Below, one piece after another: positions 6,591 through 15,169 of a DNA stretch of 34,458 nucleotides. The position numbers and the translations under genes are program-made. Source of the stretch: an uncultured Kiritimatiellota bacterium (GTDB lineage: Bacteria; Verrucomicrobiota; Kiritimatiellia; RFP12; UBA1067); contig CAKURH010000035.1 of NCBI GenBank assembly GCA_934675625.1, positions 1 through 34,458 of the forward strand, written 5' to 3'. How positions within the stretch are numbered: position 1 is the stretch's first letter; each line of letters starts with the position of its first letter. The notes beneath the pieces were generated by a model, which made no database searches, was not told where the DNA came from, and saw nothing but the letters and a program-made list of their open reading frames with translations.

Positions 6591-9407
6591 TCATTCCTTT
6601 TCCATGTCCGCCGCCAGACGCACGGGGCCGTAAAGCCCGGCGGGCTTCAGCGGGGCGTCCGCCTTCGGACCGTAGAGCGTCCAGGTCATCCGCGCCACCT
6701 CCGGCAACGCCGCCTCGCGCACGAGGCGGTTGTGCCATGTCGCCGTGACGACGACCTCCAGCCGGTTCGTGCCGTCCGCGACGCGATCCGTCAGATCAAG
6801 GCGGTATGGCGCACACCAAAGCCGCCCGACCGACGCGCCGTTGAGGAAGACCTCGGCGCACTGCTCGACCTTGCCCAAGTCGATGACCGTCCGCGCACCG
6901 CGCCGGGCCGCGAAGGCGAACGCTGCGCACATCGCGCCAGGCGCAAATCCGCCCAGCTCGACCGTTCCACCGACGGGGCCTTCCACGGGCGGGCGCCCCG
7001 TCACCGGGTCTGTCACGCGGACGGCCCCGTCCGGCGCGAAGCGGACAAACCGCGACTCGCCGGCCTCCAGCGCCAGCGTGACGGGACGCCCACGGAACCG
7101 CACCGTCCCGGCAATCGGCGCGTCCGGCGCCGCGACGAAGTACAGGTCTTCCGTGTCCGTCCGGCGGTGATACCACACAAGCGCGTCGCCGGGCGACTCG
7201 ACGTCGGGGACAAGCCCTGCCGTCGGGTCGCCGCCCTCGACGGCACGCGCGCCCACCCGCGTCAGCACGTCAACCTTCGCTCGACTTGTCGCGTCCAGAT
7301 ACGTCCCTTCGGGAATCCACAGCACCGAATAGAACATTCCGTCCGGCAGGACGAGGCGACCGCCCTTCGCAGAGAGACGGTTCAGGAGGGCGTCGCGGTT
7401 GACGTAGTCTTCCTTGAAGCGGTTGCCGAAATGCGGTGCCTTCTCGCTTGGCTTGTGACCAAGGCCGTCGCCGAGGACGCGCAGGACGTCCACAACCGGC
7501 TTCCCAGACTCGAGGAACTTCGTGCAGCGCGCACAGTAGTCAGTGAAGAGCGGCATGAAGTCCCACCATGTCTGCCCGCGCAGGAATGGCGTGCCGATGA
7601 AGTAGCCGAAGCTCGTGCCGGGCTTCCTGAAACCGACTTGCGGATTGTGCGTGTAGGTGTGGAAGACGGGGAACGTCACGCCCTTCGCGAAATGGCGGTC
7701 GAGCACGGGCTTGAAGTCGCGCAGGGCCTCGTTCCAGTCAAGTGCGCAATTCGTGAGGGCCTCGGCGGCGACGCGACGCTTGCCGTAGACGTGCGCAGCG
7801 GAGACGCATGGCAGAACGGGCTTGAAGTCGGCGCTGCCGACGCCCGTCGGCGTGGTCGGACGCCAAAACTCGCACATCGGGACGTCCGAGTGCTTCCAGT
7901 AGGCGAGCAGGTCTCCCGCAAGCGCGTCGCCGAACGCCGTCTCGTACTGAACCGTCAGCCCGTCCGCGTGCGCCAGTTCCGTCAGGCGCCCGTAGTAGTT
8001 TTCCTCGATCAGATTGCCGAGCAGCCCCCGCCAGTCGCGGAGGAAGTCCGCCGTCTCGCGCGGCGAACCGACGACCCAGCCGAAGACGGTCGGCAGCCGG
8101 CGGACGGGGGAGTAGCCGCACCGTTGCGCGAAAATCGCGTCCAACCCGTCCGTCCAGTTGTCGCGGTAGCATTCCCAGCTGTCCACGACCACGCCGTCGA
8201 GCTGCCCCTTCAAGGGCCCTTTCGCCAGCCGCCCGATGTAGGCGGCGTAGTTCGTCTCGATTCCGCGCGGGGAGAGCTTGGAGCATTCCCAGCCCGTCGC
8301 CTCCTGCGGCGCGGGGCCGTTCCGGTAAAGCCCATTGACGTGTCCGAGACGCAGGACGGTCCACGTCTCCTCGTCGGGCGGCATCCAGTCCAGCGAGCCG
8401 TCCGGACGCATCCGCCCGGTCAAGTCGACGATCGCCTCCGGGGCTATCCAGCATTTCGGATCCTGCTTCGGCGCGGCGCGGTCAACGAGTCCGCGAACCG
8501 TCCAGCCCGCAAGCCCCTCCCAGTGTTCCATCCGTGCGGCAGAGGAAAGGCGCACGTCGCAGAGGCGGACGGGATCTTTCGACCGGAGCGTCAGCCGCCA
8601 GCGGCGCGCCGTCGCCTCGTCACACGCGAGCGTCTGGCGCATGCCGCCCGTTCGGTTGTCCTGCCAGTTTCCGGGCGGCAGGGCTTCGCACACGACTGTC
8701 CGCCAGACGCCCGGCGCCGTCTCGGCCTCGAAGACAACCGTCGTCTCGGGGTCGTAGGTGCGGTCGTGGTTCAGCTCGGACGTCGAGGGGATCTCCAGCG
8801 TCCGCACTGTCACGGGTTCGTCAAAGGCGAAGAGGCGCACCTGCTGAGACGGCGCGAAGACGTCAGCCGGCGTCAGCCAGCCGGCCGCGTCGCCCTTCGG
8901 CGTCGGGAACGCCAGCACGAAGAGGTCGCGGTAGTCGCGCGCCGGATGATCCGACGCCTCCGCCGGCGGCGGCAGTCGCACGGGCGAGCCGCGCCGCATG
9001 TCCGTCCGTGAGAGGCACAAGTTCCGCATGGCGTTCTCAGGACGAATCCACGGCCCGCCGCTCATCGACCAGCCGGGGCAGTTCTGCATCTTGAACGAAA
9101 GGCTCAGCCGACGGCATTCCGCCGCCGCGTGGGCGACCATCGCGTCCCAGTCCACGCTCAGGCAGGGAATCGGGTTCGTCACCCCCGGCCACGTCCGGCT
9201 CTCGCCCATCTGCCCGTGGAACAGGTGAACGCCGCCGATTCCGGCCGACTTGATCGCCTCCAGGTCGGCTGTCAGCCCCTCCATTGAGACGTTTCCGCCA
9301 ATCAGGTGAAACCACGTCTCCGGGCGACAGTCGCGCGGCGGCTCGACCGCCGAAACCGAAACGAACCCAATTGCCGCCACAGACCCTGCCAGCAGAAGCC
9401 GCGTCAC
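6591..9407 (-). CDS. Secreted GH106-like alpha-L-rhamnosidase
   Basis: This is a predicted exported glycosidase (938 aa) that removes alpha-linked rhamnose, for example from pectin or rhamnose-capped glycans. It opens with a signal peptide (TRLLLAGSVAAIGFVSVSA). The GH106 signature region follows: RPETWFHLIGGNVSMEGLTA and DLEAIKSAGIGGVHLFH. The central segment VVDSWECYRDNWTDGLDAIF resembles the conserved DSYE region of GH106, and the C-terminus is a jelly-roll-like domain (NGASVGRLWCAPYRLDLTDR) typical of galactose-binding-like modules. The start is GTG at 9407, forming a GTGA overlap with the stop of the upstream glycosidase. The in-frame extension further upstream is antisense-like sequence inside that gene and is rejected. 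Confidence 0.85.
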   Translation of the reverse strand: MTRLLLAGSVAAIGFVSVSAVEPPRDCRPETWFHLIGGNVSMEGLTADLEAIKSAGIGGVHLFHGQMGESRTWPGVTNPIPCLSVDWDAMVAHAAAECRRLSLSFKMQNCPGWSMSGGPWIRPENAMRNLCLSRTDMRRGSPVRLPPPAEASDHPARDYRDLFVLAFPTPKGDAAGWLTPADVFAPSQQVRLFAFDEPVTVRTLEIPSTSELNHDRTYDPETTVVFEAETAPGVWRTVVCEALPPGNWQDNRTGGMRQTLACDEATARRWRLTLRSKDPVRLCDVRLSSAARMEHWEGLAGWTVRGLVDRAAPKQDPKCWIAPEAIVDLTGRMRPDGSLDWMPPDEETWTVLRLGHVNGLYRNGPAPQEATGWECSKLSPRGIETNYAAYIGRLAKGPLKGQLDGVVVDSWECYRDNWTDGLDAIFAQRCGYSPVRRLPTVFGWVVGSPRETADFLRDWRGLLGNLIEENYYGRLTELAHADGLTVQYETAFGDALAGDLLAYWKHSDVPMCEFWRPTTPTGVGSADFKPVLPCVSAAHVYGKRRVAAEALTNCALDWNEALRDFKPVLDRHFAKGVTFPVFHTYTHNPQVGFRKPGTSFGYFIGTPFLRGQTWWDFMPLFTDYCARCTKFLESGKPVVDVLRVLGDGLGHKPSEKAPHFGNRFKEDYVNRDALLNRLSAKGGRLVLPDGMFYSVLWIPEGTYLDATSRAKVDVLTRVGARAVEGGDPTAGLVPDVESPGDALVWYHRRTDTEDLYFVAAPDAPIAGTVRFRGRPVTLALEAGESRFVRFAPDGAVRVTDPVTGRPPVEGPVGGTVELGGFAPGAMCAAFAFAARRGARTVIDLGKVEQCAEVFLNGASVGRLWCAPYRLDLTDRVADGTNRLEVVVTATWHNRLVREAALPEVARMTWTLYGPKADAPLKPAGLYGPVRLAADMEKE

Positions 9408-11563
9408 AGCGCGTTCCCCCGAAAGAAGAACTTTGGACGCGGCAGACCCTCCCGGCGCGGGTGCGCGTCGAAGCGCGCCACCTTTCCGTCCTTGACCTGC
9501 ATCTCGACCGTCCAGCCGCTGGGTGCCGGCAAGCGGAAGGAATAGTCGCGCCAGTCGTCTGGCACGCCCGCCGCGAGATGGACGCCGCCTTCCATGTCCG
9601 CCACGAGCAGCTGGCAGATCGCATAGAGCACGTTGCCGGCCGCCGTCATGAACCACGGACGGTACTGCACCGCGCCCGGCTCGTTGATTTCCCAGTACTC
9701 GCCCCAGACGCCGCCGCTGCGCGCCGCCTCCTGCAGCCAGCGGACAGGCGGGAAGTCGGCGTTGCCCGCGCGGAGAGACGCCATCGCCATCGTCGCCGCG
9801 TACCACGGGCAGATGCGCTTGCCCGTCTCGTACATGTTGCCGAAAGTCTGCCCGTTCGCAAGGAAGTGCGCCACCGCCGCGACCTGCTTCGCGTTCGCGC
9901 GGTCGAACGTGTGGAAGGGATAGAACCCCGCCAGCGTCCCCATCGACTCCTCCGTGCAGCCCGGATAGGCGATGTAGCGTCCGTCGCGTTCGGGCAGGCT
10001 GGGAACCAGCCGATCCGCACAGGCGCGGAAATCCGCCGCGAGATCGGCGTCGCGCCCCAGGATATCCGCCGCGTCCGCCGCCGCGCGCAAGGTCGTGATC
10101 GCACCGCAGGTCGTCATGAACGCACGCTCGTGCCCCGGCCCCATCCGTTCGAGATCCGTGCACTTCGTCACGAAAGACGTTCCGTCCGGCAGGTCGATGA
10201 CTTGCAGCCGCCGGAAGAAGAGCGCACATTCGCGGATGACGTCATATCCCTTCTGCGCGAGGTAGTCACGGTCACCCGTGTAGCGGAAGTATGTCCACAT
10301 CGTCTGCGCCACGGCCGCCTGCTGAAAGACGTGATCCATCCAGAACCCCAGCGGCGAGCATTCGATGTCGTTGCCTTCCGCCGCCTCCCACACCCAGCGC
10401 GCGCCGCTCTTGCCGAACGGCCGGCCCTGATCCAGATTGCAGCGAATCGCCGCGTTCGTCAGCGTCGCCGCCCGGAAGTCGGCCGCGACGCGTGCCGTCG
10501 AGAGGTGCCCGGCGGCCGCCAGTCCCTGCGCGGCATACATCTCGTCGAACGCGAAAATGCGTCCCGCCCAATGGCTCTGGATGACGCCGACGGGAATCGA
10601 CCATTCGGTCGCCACGCAACGCAGGTGATAGCGCGCCATCGCGAAGAGGGACTGGATGCGCGCGTCCGGCACGCGAACCTCGCTCTCCGCCGCAAACGCC
10701 GCCCAGTCCGCCACGTGCTCGTCGCGCAGCGCGGCATAGGTCGTCAGCGGCGCGACCGGCTTCGGCGCGGACGTGATGGCGGGCAGGTGGTCTTCGAGGT
10801 CGTCGTCGTATGCCACGAACCACGCGACCGTGCGCCGTTCGCCGGGGCGTAGCGCGAACGTGCGGCGCACCGAACCGTCGAACCCGTCCGCTCCAATCTC
10901 TGGCGTGCCGCCCGCATCCGCCGCGCGCAACGCAATCGTCTCGCGCGTGACGAAACGCCCGTAGCACGTCGCAGCCCACGTCGCGCCGTCCGCGTCAGCG
11001 CGCCAGTTTCCGCAGATGCGCGGATGGTCGGGCGTCGTGTAGACGAGTCCGAGCGCGACCGTGCGCACGGCGTCCGACCCGTTCGTCACGGTCTGCCGCA
11101 CGGCGATGACGTTGCGCGTCTTCGCCACGAACGCCTCGCCGGAAAGCGTCACGCCGTCCGCATACGCGCTTTCAGTGGCCGTCACGGCGCGGCGCAGATC
11201 GAGCGTCTGCGTCCAGCGCGCGGGCGCCGTCCGTTCCGCGCCGTCCACGGACAGCACGGTGCGGAACGCGCCCTGCGGCAGGAGTTCCCAGCCAAAACGC
11301 GTCGCGCGGCCGGGGTTGTCCCCCAAGCGCCGGCCTTCCCACCAGATGCCGGGCTGGAAATGCTTCCGCCGCGTCGCCTCCGTCGTCGGCGCGACGGACA
11401 GGCCATAGTCCACAAACACATTGAGCCGTCCGTTCGAGAGCATCGCCGGCACATACTCCGCCGGCTCCTTCCCGTCCGCCGACGACACCGTGCGCACCGT
11501 CGCCTCCGCGCACGCGGACGCCGCCGCGAGCGCGCCCGCCAGAATCGAGATCACTGCTTTCAT
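9404..11563 (-). CDS. Secreted (alpha/alpha)6-barrel glycosidase, GH65/GH95-like clan
   Basis: This is a predicted exported hydrolase of 719 aa with signal peptide MKAVISILAGALAAASACA. The N-terminal half is a beta-sandwich. The second half has features of six-hairpin glycosidases: SHWAGRIFAFDEMYAAQGL corresponds in position and pattern to the GRxFxxxE segment of GH65-type enzymes, and VWGEYWEINEPGAVQYRPW may carry an acidic catalytic residue near the end of the barrel. I cannot assign a numbered family or substrate. A purine-rich GAAGGG lies 8 nt before ATG 11563. It sits 23 nt after the upstream glycosidase and overlaps the GH106 gene by GTGA, so the genes are almost certainly one operon. 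Confidence 0.75.
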   Translation of the reverse strand: MKAVISILAGALAAASACAEATVRTVSSADGKEPAEYVPAMLSNGRLNVFVDYGLSVAPTTEATRRKHFQPGIWWEGRRLGDNPGRATRFGWELLPQGAFRTVLSVDGAERTAPARWTQTLDLRRAVTATESAYADGVTLSGEAFVAKTRNVIAVRQTVTNGSDAVRTVALGLVYTTPDHPRICGNWRADADGATWAATCYGRFVTRETIALRAADAGGTPEIGADGFDGSVRRTFALRPGERRTVAWFVAYDDDLEDHLPAITSAPKPVAPLTTYAALRDEHVADWAAFAAESEVRVPDARIQSLFAMARYHLRCVATEWSIPVGVIQSHWAGRIFAFDEMYAAQGLAAAGHLSTARVAADFRAATLTNAAIRCNLDQGRPFGKSGARWVWEAAEGNDIECSPLGFWMDHVFQQAAVAQTMWTYFRYTGDRDYLAQKGYDVIRECALFFRRLQVIDLPDGTSFVTKCTDLERMGPGHERAFMTTCGAITTLRAAADAADILGRDADLAADFRACADRLVPSLPERDGRYIAYPGCTEESMGTLAGFYPFHTFDRANAKQVAAVAHFLANGQTFGNMYETGKRICPWYAATMAMASLRAGNADFPPVRWLQEAARSGGVWGEYWEINEPGAVQYRPWFMTAAGNVLYAICQLLVADMEGGVHLAAGVPDDWRDYSFRLPAPSGWTVEMQVKDGKVARFDAHPRREGLPRPKFFFRGNAL

Positions 11564-11586
11564 TAGTTTCGCCCTTCAGAAAGTGT

Positions 11587-13467
11587 TCATTTGTCCAGCA
11601 ACGCGCCGCCCGTGAAGTAGACCGGCGAATCGGTCACCGGCACGAGGTAGCGCGTCCCGTCGCGCTTCGGGAAAAGCCGCAGGCCCGTCACGTCATGGAA
11701 CGCCACGCGGTCTGTCGTGAACGCGAGTCCCTTCTCGCCCGTCGGGCCGACCGTCCAGATCATCCCCGCGTCCTGCCCGTCGGGACGCGTCCACTGCGGG
11801 AAGTAGGCGCGTCCGCCCGCGCTCTTCCAGCGATCAGACCTCTGCACCGAGCCGACGGGCCGGCGGTCGATAAAGGTCTTGTACGCGCCATAGGCCGGCT
11901 TGGGCGCAAAGCTGTCGTGGACAATGCCGTAGTGGGAATGCACGCCGTGCGCATCCTCTTCCTTCGACGTGAACTCGTACCAGAAGACCTTCTCGACGCC
12001 CTCCGCGAAGAAGAGGCCCAGCGAACGCGCCAGCATGCGCGCCTGACGCGCTTCGTCCGAGGCGCCCGAAGCCCACTCCACGCGCGCATTGACGACGACG
12101 GCGCCCCTGTAGTCGCTGTTGAACTTGTAGACGGCGGCCGCCACGAGGCCAACGCCGTTTGTCTGCGCGGCCAGAAGCGGAACAAAGGCATCGCCCGGCC
12201 GCAGCCGCGCCGGCGTCAGGAAGCGCGACGCCGCGTACGTCTGGCCGGTCGGACAGAACCCGTCCATCGCGTCCGTCGGACGCACCGTCGCGCCCGCCGG
12301 ATACCGCGCGTCCATCCACCACGCCACCTCCTGAATGCGCAGACGCGCCCGGTCGCGCGCGCTGTCGGCCTTCGGATCGGGACAGGCCCGGCCGTTTGCG
12401 TCTGTCCGATAGGCGTTGAACATCGGCATACCGCCGAAGTCCACGAACACGCCGCCCGTCTTGACGAACGCCTCCACCGCATCAAGGCTGTCGGAGGGAT
12501 AGTCTTCGGTGAACGGATGGATGACCGCGTCCACATCGCCGTGCGCAAGGCGTTCGGCCAGTTTCGGCGCACGGCACGCCTCTACCGTCGAACCCGCCGG
12601 CAAGGCTTCGCGCACAGCCCTGACGGCACCGTCCAGCCCATCCGGCTCAGCCGGCACATAGACCGCGCGCCACGCCGTCTTGGACGGATCGGCTACGCGC
12701 AGTCCGGCTCTGAGGATTTCCGCGTCATTGACATGAATCCGGTGCGTCGGCCACCCCATTTCCGTAATCCAAAGGGGCTTGTCGGCGTCACCGTATTTCG
12801 CCATCAGCGCGTGCAGCTGTTCCAGCCAGGCGTCCGCGCGGCTTTCGGGCTCGCGCAGGTTCGTGTAGGGATGCACGTTCATGATGTCGAAATGCCGTGC
12901 GCCGCCCAAGCGGTAAATCTCCTCGATGAAGTCGAGCGGCACGCCCGCCATGCCGCCGAGCGCGACGCGCAACGACGGGTCGTGCGCCTTGACGACCTCA
13001 TAGGCGCGGCGCAAGACGGCGAGGTAGTTCGTCGGGTTCGGATTCTTCCAGAACGGATTGATGTTCGGCTCGTTCCAGATTTCCAAAACCGGCAGACGCT
13101 GTCCGTAATGCGCGACCACGCGCTGCACGTAATCGCCCCAAGCGTCCAGGTGCTCGTAGGCGGGATACGACCATTTCGGCGGCTCGTAGAGGATCGGCAG
13201 CAGCTGCAGCCCCGCCGCCTCGCAGGCGGCCACGATCACGTCGTAGCGGGCGAAGTCCCAGACGCCCGGCTGCCGCTCGACCACGCGCCCGTCGAAGTCG
13301 CAGCGCACCCAGCCCGCGCCCATCTGGCGAATCAGGTCGCAGGTGGGGGCCGTCGGCTCGTCCCGCGTCAGGTGCGCGCACGCGCCGTAGGGGCTGGTTG
13401 CCGGCACCGCCGCGCCCGAGGCCGAAGCCGCGAGCGCGAGGGCGAAGACCGAGGTCGCAAATCGCAT
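11587..13467 (-). CDS. Secreted clan GH-A glycosidase (GH39-like) with a domain inserted in the barrel
   Basis: This is a predicted exported beta-glycosidase of 626 aa with signal peptide MRFATSVFALALAASASGA. The TIM-barrel acid/base is in LEIWNEPNINPFW (E133) and the nucleophile in LWITEMGWPT (E236), with HPYTN between, as in GH39 and related clan-A enzymes. About 230 residues (roughly 244-472) then interrupt the barrel. This segment (AVYVPAEPDGLDGAVRAVRE, VEAFVKTGGVFVDFGGMP) looks like a Rossmann-like, amidotransferase-type fold with an added beta part. The barrel resumes with GVEKVFWYEFTS near residue 490. ATG 13467 is preferred; a GTG sits directly before it. AAAGGAAC lies 12 nt upstream. 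The substrate is unknown. Confidence 0.8.
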   Translation of the reverse strand: MRFATSVFALALAASASGAAVPATSPYGACAHLTRDEPTAPTCDLIRQMGAGWVRCDFDGRVVERQPGVWDFARYDVIVAACEAAGLQLLPILYEPPKWSYPAYEHLDAWGDYVQRVVAHYGQRLPVLEIWNEPNINPFWKNPNPTNYLAVLRRAYEVVKAHDPSLRVALGGMAGVPLDFIEEIYRLGGARHFDIMNVHPYTNLREPESRADAWLEQLHALMAKYGDADKPLWITEMGWPTHRIHVNDAEILRAGLRVADPSKTAWRAVYVPAEPDGLDGAVRAVREALPAGSTVEACRAPKLAERLAHGDVDAVIHPFTEDYPSDSLDAVEAFVKTGGVFVDFGGMPMFNAYRTDANGRACPDPKADSARDRARLRIQEVAWWMDARYPAGATVRPTDAMDGFCPTGQTYAASRFLTPARLRPGDAFVPLLAAQTNGVGLVAAAVYKFNSDYRGAVVVNARVEWASGASDEARQARMLARSLGLFFAEGVEKVFWYEFTSKEEDAHGVHSHYGIVHDSFAPKPAYGAYKTFIDRRPVGSVQRSDRWKSAGGRAYFPQWTRPDGQDAGMIWTVGPTGEKGLAFTTDRVAFHDVTGLRLFPKRDGTRYLVPVTDSPVYFTGGALLDK

Positions 13468-13499
13468 CACGTTAGATGTTCCTTTCTGTTGCTGCGTTC

Positions 13500-13505
13500 A
13501 TTATA
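13500..13505 (-). promoter_or_regulatory. Candidate -10 box for the clan-A glycosidase
   Basis: A perfect TATAAT on the minus strand lies 2 nt after the stop codon of the FGE-like gene's reverse neighbour boundary (13507-13506) and 32 nt before the glycosidase ATG. A Shine-Dalgarno-like AAAGGAAC follows. There is no TG extension or clear -35. It would allow transcription from inside the block, but it is only a short match. Confidence 0.45.
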
Positions 13506-13507
13506 GC

Positions 13508-14764
13508 TTATTCCGCCGCAATCGGCAACGCCAGACGGAAGCCAGTGTCCGCGCTGTCATTTTCCGGGGCGCGCGAGCCGCGATAAGCCGCGCGACAAGG
13601 CGAAGCTGCGGAGTTGAAGCTGCCGCCACGGCGAACGCGCAACGTTCCCTCGTCTTCGTTCACGGCGCCGTTGAGCGACGAGATGTCGGCCTTGTACAGG
13701 TCGCGGCACCATTCCCACACGTTGCCGTGCATGTCGTAAAGGCCCCAGGCGTTCGGCGCGTACGAACCCACGATGGCCGGGCCATTCTCCGGGCCAACCG
13801 TGCTGCTTGGGTAGGTGTAGTTGCCATCGTCGCCCTTTACCTGCCCGCCGTTGTAAACGACGCGCCCCAGCTTGGCCAAGTTGGCGTCTTCGCTCGTCGT
13901 CAAGATGGGCGATCCGTCACCCCAATAGCCCGAACCGTTGCCCGCACGGCAGGCGAACTCCCACTGCGACTCCGACGGCAGGGCGAATGAAAGGCCCGTC
14001 TTCGTCCGAAGCGCCGGCAAGAATGCCGTGTCGATCTCGGAGTACTTGACATTGCCCGCCGGACGCATCGTCCCCTCGACCGCGAAGTCAAACTTCTTCG
14101 TCTGGAATCGCAGATACTGCGCTTGCGTGACGGGGAAGACGCCGATGTAATAGTTCGCGTCCAACGTGACGTCATGCGGGGCTTCGCTTCCACCGTCACG
14201 CCCAAGCTCGCTCTCCGCGCTGCCCATCGTCCACGTCACGCCCTTGGCGGGGATCTTGCGCAGGACGAGCTTTGTCGTGCGGTAGTCGGGGTTCGTCAGC
14301 AGACCGCCCGGCAGGCACCCTTCCGCCGGATAGTACGTCTCGGTGTTCGCCGTCGCCGAATCCGCGAGGTTCACGACCATGTAGTCCGGCGGATTGTCGA
14401 GCGACCACGCCGTCATGACGGCGCGCGCGGCATCGACCTTGTGTCCGCGCCACGACTGGTCGGCGCGCCAGACAATCGTGCGGTCGCCGGCTTCCACCTT
14501 CTTCCAGACGTCGCCCGTCGCAAAGCGGATGTTCTCGCCGCCAATCGAGACCCAGTCGGCCTCGTCCGCCGTCGCCGCACCCGTCTTGTTCGTCTGGATG
14601 TCGAGCGTCACAATGGCCGGTGCGTTCGCGAGGGTATAGCCGATCGTCACCCGTCGGCTCTGAGGCTTCTGATCCATCGTCACGCCCGTGACCTCGGGCA
14701 CCAGATCCGCCGTCGCGGCGGAAACGGCCGCGCTTGCGGCCAGCATCGTCATCAGTTTCTTCAT
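13508..14764 (-). CDS. Secreted formylglycine-generating-enzyme (SUMF1/EgtB/PvdO) family protein, probably not a cysteine oxidase
   Basis: The protein has 418 aa with signal peptide MKKLMTMLAASAAVSAATA. An N-terminal beta-sandwich-like region (about 20-130) is followed by an FGE-sulfatase domain: TWTMGSAESELG, HDVTLDANYYIGVFPVTQAQ, LPSESQWEFACRAG, YDMHGNVWEWCRD, RRGGSF and DTGFRLA. In true FGE the RGGSY segment is followed by two copper-binding cysteines five residues apart. Here the sequence is RGGSFNSAASPCRAAYR: the second cysteine is present but the first position is serine. Cysteine-to-formylglycine oxidation is therefore unlikely, and a structural or carbohydrate-related role is possible. 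CAGGAG lies 8 nt before ATG. No sulfatase is encoded in the window. Confidence 0.85.
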   Translation of the reverse strand: MKKLMTMLAASAAVSAATADLVPEVTGVTMDQKPQSRRVTIGYTLANAPAIVTLDIQTNKTGAATADEADWVSIGGENIRFATGDVWKKVEAGDRTIVWRADQSWRGHKVDAARAVMTAWSLDNPPDYMVVNLADSATANTETYYPAEGCLPGGLLTNPDYRTTKLVLRKIPAKGVTWTMGSAESELGRDGGSEAPHDVTLDANYYIGVFPVTQAQYLRFQTKKFDFAVEGTMRPAGNVKYSEIDTAFLPALRTKTGLSFALPSESQWEFACRAGNGSGYWGDGSPILTTSEDANLAKLGRVVYNGGQVKGDDGNYTYPSSTVGPENGPAIVGSYAPNAWGLYDMHGNVWEWCRDLYKADISSLNGAVNEDEGTLRVRRGGSFNSAASPCRAAYRGSRAPENDSADTGFRLALPIAAE

Positions 14765-14861
14765 GGCTTTTCTCCTGTGGTTTTGTTGTGTGTTTGCTTG
14801 ATGTCAGACGAGCCCCATGCCCGCCCTTTCCAAGTTTGCGTATTCCGTGAATTGTGCCCTC

Positions 14862-15131
14862 TTATCGAATGATCAGGGCGCAGCCACCCGGCGTAAAGTC
14901 GAAGGCCGTCGCAACCGACACGTTCGACGTCCGGTCGCGCGCGTCCAGCGGCGTGGCGGACGAGGCCGCCGCGAGCGTCCCCGCCGTCAGCGTAATGGCG
15001 GCGGACGGCGCGGACGCCGAGCCGGCCTTCGCGACCGCCTCCACGTCACCCGACGTGATGCAGGTCGCGGCGTACAGGGCCTGTGCGGCCACCGCCGCGC
15101 CAAGCGTCCAGACGAATGTTTTCATTTTCAT
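14862..15131 (-). CDS. Small secreted protein of unknown function
   Basis: An 89-residue frame with a clear signal peptide (MKMKTFVWTLGAAVAAQALYA, cleavage near ALYA/ATC) and a Shine-Dalgarno AAGGAG 5 nt before ATG 15131. The mature part is about 68 residues, rich in alanine, serine and threonine, with two cysteines and a hydrophobic end (GGCALIIR). I recognise no domain. It is placed between the GH5-like glycosidase and the FGE-like gene in the same direction, so it is probably part of the same transcript. It could be a truncated fragment of a larger surface protein. Confidence 0.6.
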   Translation of the reverse strand: MKMKTFVWTLGAAVAAQALYAATCITSGDVEAVAKAGSASAPSAAITLTAGTLAAASSATPLDARDRTSNVSVATAFDFTPGGCALIIR

Positions 15132-15169
15132 GTCATCTCCTTTTCTGTTTTGGGTTTAGCCTTTTCAGG

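Noticed and set aside
6588..9011. Plus-strand frame of about 800 codons opposite the GH106-like gene
   Set aside because: Arginine-rich composition with no domain; the minus strand carries a clear signal peptide and GH106 motifs.
9408..10229. Upstream in-frame extension of the GH106-like gene (274 codons)
   Set aside because: It lies inside the six-hairpin glycosidase gene in another frame and is low-complexity; GTG 9407 with signal peptide and GTGA overlap is the better start.
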